Shown one piece after another: positions 60,998 through 64,000 of a stretch of DNA of 64,000 bases (position 1 is the first letter of the stretch; every line of letters begins with the position of its first letter). The notes below the pieces were generated by a model that saw only the letters and a list, made by a program, of their open reading frames with translations, was not told the DNA's origin and did not search any database. The position numbers and the translations under genes are program-made. The DNA is from a bacterium (GTDB taxonomy: Bacteria > Actinomycetota > Acidimicrobiia > Spongiisociales > UBA5794): NCBI GenBank assembly GCA_024228555.1, contig JAAETI010000394.1, positions 1-64,000 on the forward strand, written 5' to 3'.

Positions 60998-63900
60998 ATG
61001 AGGCCACCAGTCACTCGATGGGGATACGACAACGAGTTCGTGCGGATGGTGATGGTCACCATTGCCTTCTTGACGGGGGTAGCCGTTCTCTCGGGGGTCT
61101 TGCCGACGTCAGAGGCAGACGCTCAGGTTCCGGGTCCGACCATCACCGTGTCCACTTCCTACGGTTCGATCTGGGCCGAGTCATTCACCCCGGACGACTC
61201 GGTGACGATCACCATTGACTCCACGGAGATCGGCACCTGGCCGACTGACGAGTGGGGCAATTTCGACGGCAATAACTACGGTTTGACATTTGACGTCTCA
61301 CCTGGCTCCACGGTCTACGTCAACGACGGAACGAACTTCGAGGACCTCTACCTCGAGGACCTGAGCGCCACCCTCGACACATTCGATGAGGCGTCCTTGA
61401 CTGTCACCGGGACTACCGGTACTCCTGATACCCCGGCTGGCCCGATGTTGATGGTGCGCTTCGGACCGGCTTGGCGGTCGGTGGAGGTCATCGGGGGCGA
61501 ATGGACCGCTGACTTCGAGAATCTGCCGGCGGACCCTGCCGATGGCGAAGAGATCCTGCCGTCATTCGGCGCAGCCATGGGTGGATCGGTCAGTGTGGCG
61601 GACGTCGACGGTGACACCACACAATGGAACTGGTCAAGTGCATCGATCCACGCCAGCCCGGTCGACGACTATTTGTGGGTGAACGGGTTCGCTCCGGGGG
61701 AGGTGTCGCTGACCATCGGCGGTACCCCCGTCGACCCCTCCCCGGTTGCCGACCAGGACGGCCATTTCTATCTGGATTTCGCCAGCACGGGCATCGATCT
61801 CCAGCCTATTCAGGAGATCGTGGCCCATCAGAATCCGTGGACGGCAGAAGTCACTCTCGTTGATCTCGCCGTCACAGACGTCAACACCGCGACAGGTGTG
61901 GTTTCCGGCAATGCCCCCGCGGGAGCGTTGGTCGACGTTCACGCCTGGACGTACGACGGCGGTTACGCAAGCCGGGTGACAACGGCCATCGTTGACAATA
62001 CTTTCAGCGTCAGTTTTTCAATACCTGGAGGACCGGATTCCTGGGGACAGGATGTCCTTGCTCTCGATCCCGGGACTGACCTCCGGGCCCATATCTACGA
62101 CGACCGAGACCTCCCCGAGCACGACGCAACGATCAGCGACTGGCACATCCCGAGGCCGCGCTTCAAGGCGAGAGTCGACGACAACGGTTTCAGCGGATGG
62201 GATTGGACACCCAACTCCACTGTGACCGTCACCGTGGACAGCGCCCCCACGTTCGATTTCCTGGTGGACGAGTGGGGCAGCTTCGACGGTGAGGTCGACA
62301 TCGACCTGGTTGTCGGCCAGTACGTCGAAGCTGGCGACGGGGTGCTCTACAAAGACTTCATCATCCGCAATCTCGTCATCACAGACATCGACGCAGACAA
62401 TGATCTCGTGCACGGCACGTCCGAAGCCAATGACCTTCTCCACATTGGCCTCCACACCGACCAAGGCAATTACCGCGAGGTGACTGCCGACAGTTCGGGC
62501 GTCTGGACTGCCGACTTCAGTGCTCCGTGGGAGGACCAGGACGCCTACGACATCGTCTTGGGGACCAGCGGTAATGCTCACTACTGGGAGCCGGACGGCG
62601 ATGAGACGCAGAGGACGTTTCGCGTCTCCGATCCGTACATAACGGCGCAGGTCATCCATGAGGAGATCTGGGCCACCGACTTCCCAGACGAGCCTGCAGG
62701 GCAGGTCCTGTATTACCGGCTCAACGACCCAGCGACCGCCGAAGTCGATTTTGAGAGCGACATGCCGCTCATCGTCAGCAACGGCTGGACTGAGGCCGGC
62801 GACCGCTCCTTCGGTCGCTATGACGTTCAGGCGGGGCAGATCTTGACCATTCGTAATCGGCCGTTCGACCAGCCTCTGGGCGACGGTATGGAGCGAGTAC
62901 TGAATGTCTCGCACATAGAGGTAACGGGTGTCGATGGCGACGCCGACACGATCTGGGGCTACGCAGACCCACTCGAGGGCGACTACGTCTGTGTGTGGAG
63001 CCAGGATGAGCAGTTGTGCAGCGACCAGCCTTCCTTCACATGGAATGGGGACGGCACATGGCTCGCAGACTTCGGGGCCGTCGGTAGCGACGTGAAGCCC
63101 GGCCATTGGAACGCGGCTTCACAGTACGAAGATGACGGTGACGAGACCCACCATTGGTGGAACCTCCCGCCTTGGGTCGTCGTCGAGCAGGCACAGAAAG
63201 ACGACTTGGGCAACTTGCTGTGGCCCGATGCGGTTCGCGCCGAATCCTGGACCGGCCCAGTGGTGACCCTGACCATCAACGGCGGCTACGTCGATGAATG
63301 GACTGGGACCGGTGACTACAGATTCGAACTCCCCGGGGTCGATATCGTGCCAGGGGACGTGGTAACGCTGTCCGACTCAACGGACTCCAAGACCATCACC
63401 GTCAGGCCGCTCACTGTTGATCAGATCAACTTCGCCGACGACTCGCCGCCGAATGCGGTTTATGGCACGGCCGACCCGTATCAGAACCTTCGAGTCCATG
63501 CTTCTGCAAGCGTCGGCGGATGGTGGGCAGAGCGTTGGGTAAACGGCGACGATGCAGGCGACTATGTCGCCGACTTCGACAATCCCGGCAACGGATGGCG
63601 TGAGCAGTGGACGGCGGACTTCGGTGGCGCCGAAGGCCTCGGCCGAAATATGTACGCAGAGTTCTATGACGAGGAAAACGATCGCGTCGAGACCTTCACC
63701 TGCCAGGGGGTACCGCGGCTCGAGATCGCTCGCAGCGACGGCCGCGTGGATGCGATTGACTTCCCCGAAGGCGCAACGGTCACGCTCGAGATCGATGATC
63801 CGGCAACACCCGAGGCGGTTGACTACACCGACTCCGGTGTGGCAGTGAGGAACCCTGACAATCCGTGTGAGACGATCGTCGAATTCGATCTCGGCGAATT

Positions 63901-64000
63901 CGAGGTTCCGGATGACGCGACCGTAGAGGCAAGCGACGGAACACCAGAAGGAACGGTCACCACGGTGGTCGTTGCCTTCACGATCGACGGTGCGGATCCA
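60998..64000 (+). CDS. Very large secreted repeat protein (partial, runs off right edge)
   Basis: 1001 codons from ATG 60998 (after AGGGAG) and still open at the window end. A signal peptide covers about residues 1-42 (MVMVTIAFLTGVAVLSGVLP, then EADAQ). The rest is acidic, Trp/Asp/Gly-rich, beta-strand-like, and built of alternating modules. One type contains DEWGxFDG (near 85 and 428). The other ends in W/Y-x-ADF (near 169, 503, 688, 856 and 871), preceded by xVxDxDxDxxxG. No catalytic motif is recognised. An exported adhesive or surface protein is inferred. Confidence 0.85.
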   Translation, partial: MRPPVTRWGYDNEFVRMVMVTIAFLTGVAVLSGVLPTSEADAQVPGPTITVSTSYGSIWAESFTPDDSVTITIDSTEIGTWPTDEWGNFDGNNYGLTFDVSPGSTVYVNDGTNFEDLYLEDLSATLDTFDEASLTVTGTTGTPDTPAGPMLMVRFGPAWRSVEVIGGEWTADFENLPADPADGEEILPSFGAAMGGSVSVADVDGDTTQWNWSSASIHASPVDDYLWVNGFAPGEVSLTIGGTPVDPSPVADQDGHFYLDFASTGIDLQPIQEIVAHQNPWTAEVTLVDLAVTDVNTATGVVSGNAPAGALVDVHAWTYDGGYASRVTTAIVDNTFSVSFSIPGGPDSWGQDVLALDPGTDLRAHIYDDRDLPEHDATISDWHIPRPRFKARVDDNGFSGWDWTPNSTVTVTVDSAPTFDFLVDEWGSFDGEVDIDLVVGQYVEAGDGVLYKDFIIRNLVITDIDADNDLVHGTSEANDLLHIGLHTDQGNYREVTADSSGVWTADFSAPWEDQDAYDIVLGTSGNAHYWEPDGDETQRTFRVSDPYITAQVIHEEIWATDFPDEPAGQVLYYRLNDPATAEVDFESDMPLIVSNGWTEAGDRSFGRYDVQAGQILTIRNRPFDQPLGDGMERVLNVSHIEVTGVDGDADTIWGYADPLEGDYVCVWSQDEQLCSDQPSFTWNGDGTWLADFGAVGSDVKPGHWNAASQYEDDGDETHHWWNLPPWVVVEQAQKDDLGNLLWPDAVRAESWTGPVVTLTINGGYVDEWTGTGDYRFELPGVDIVPGDVVTLSDSTDSKTITVRPLTVDQINFADDSPPNAVYGTADPYQNLRVHASASVGGWWAERWVNGDDAGDYVADFDNPGNGWREQWTADFGGAEGLGRNMYAEFYDEENDRVETFTCQGVPRLEIARSDGRVDAIDFPEGATVTLEIDDPATPEAVDYTDSGVAVRNPDNPCETIVEFDLGEFEVPDDATVEASDGTPEGTVTTVVVAFTIDGADP

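Noticed and set aside
60618-61007. 129-codon minus-strand ORF containing RGFEPLTSCMPCRRS
   Set aside because: That peptide is the well-known false translation of antisense tRNA-Ala. The frame crosses the tRNA and its terminators.

Overview
The window looks like chromosomal DNA of a high-GC actinobacterium, most likely of the Acidimicrobiia type. Three things point there (inference, no search was run). The right half keeps the actinobacterial core order tig-clpP-clpX / valS-folC / ndk / mreB-mreC-mreD-mrdA-rodA / rng-rplU-rpmA-obg-proB-proA / nadD-rsfS. Another core block, mec-MBL-rph-rdgB, is also present. GTG and TTG starts are frequent. I see no phage, insertion sequence, CRISPR array, rRNA or plasmid functions.

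Layout. 1-12.7 kb: a secreted CAP/SLH protein (cut by the left edge), then separate metabolic genes: malic enzyme, class V aminotransferase, the sseA/sufE sulfur pair, a FabH-like synthase, a VOC protein and an oxidoreductase translated from overlapping genes, an acyltransferase, and a fused formiminotransferase-cyclodeaminase. 12.7-16.3 kb: a large cytosolic hybrid histidine kinase. 16.3-21.6 kb: a complete branched-chain amino-acid-type ABC importer (livH-M-G-F, with the binding lipoprotein convergent to it). 21.6-26 kb: arginine deiminase with a possible leader peptide, then mec, a small membrane protein, an MBL hydrolase, rph and rdgB in a tightly overlapped operon. 26-31.4 kb: small unknown proteins, an orphan sugar-type permease, asnA, tRNAs Leu, Lys and Pro, and an HTH/LAGLIDADG-like gene. 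31.4-60.7 kb: tRNAs Gly, Arg and His, then the core block for protein folding and proteolysis, translation, cell elongation, RNA decay, ribosome assembly and proline synthesis, ending in tRNA-Ala. 61-64 kb: a very large secreted repeat protein that runs off the right edge.

How the genes work together. mreBCD-mrdA-rodA builds the lateral wall. proB and proA make proline. rng, rplU, rpmA, obg and rsfS serve ribosome production, with nadD supplying NAD. rph and rdgB act in RNA 3' processing and nucleotide sanitation. The liv genes import amino acids or related solutes.

Odd features. A dense run of perfect hairpins follows clpX, and similar short-loop hairpins follow other gene ends. rsfS appears to start at ATT. 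NadD is fused in frame behind a degenerate M23 domain whose signal peptide looks frameshifted. LivH carries a secreted beta-sandwich-like N-terminus. A 14-codon ORF plus hairpin precedes arginine deiminase. A 120-residue protein has a duplicated Cys-Cys motif. Three convergent gene pairs share one CTAG as both stop codons.
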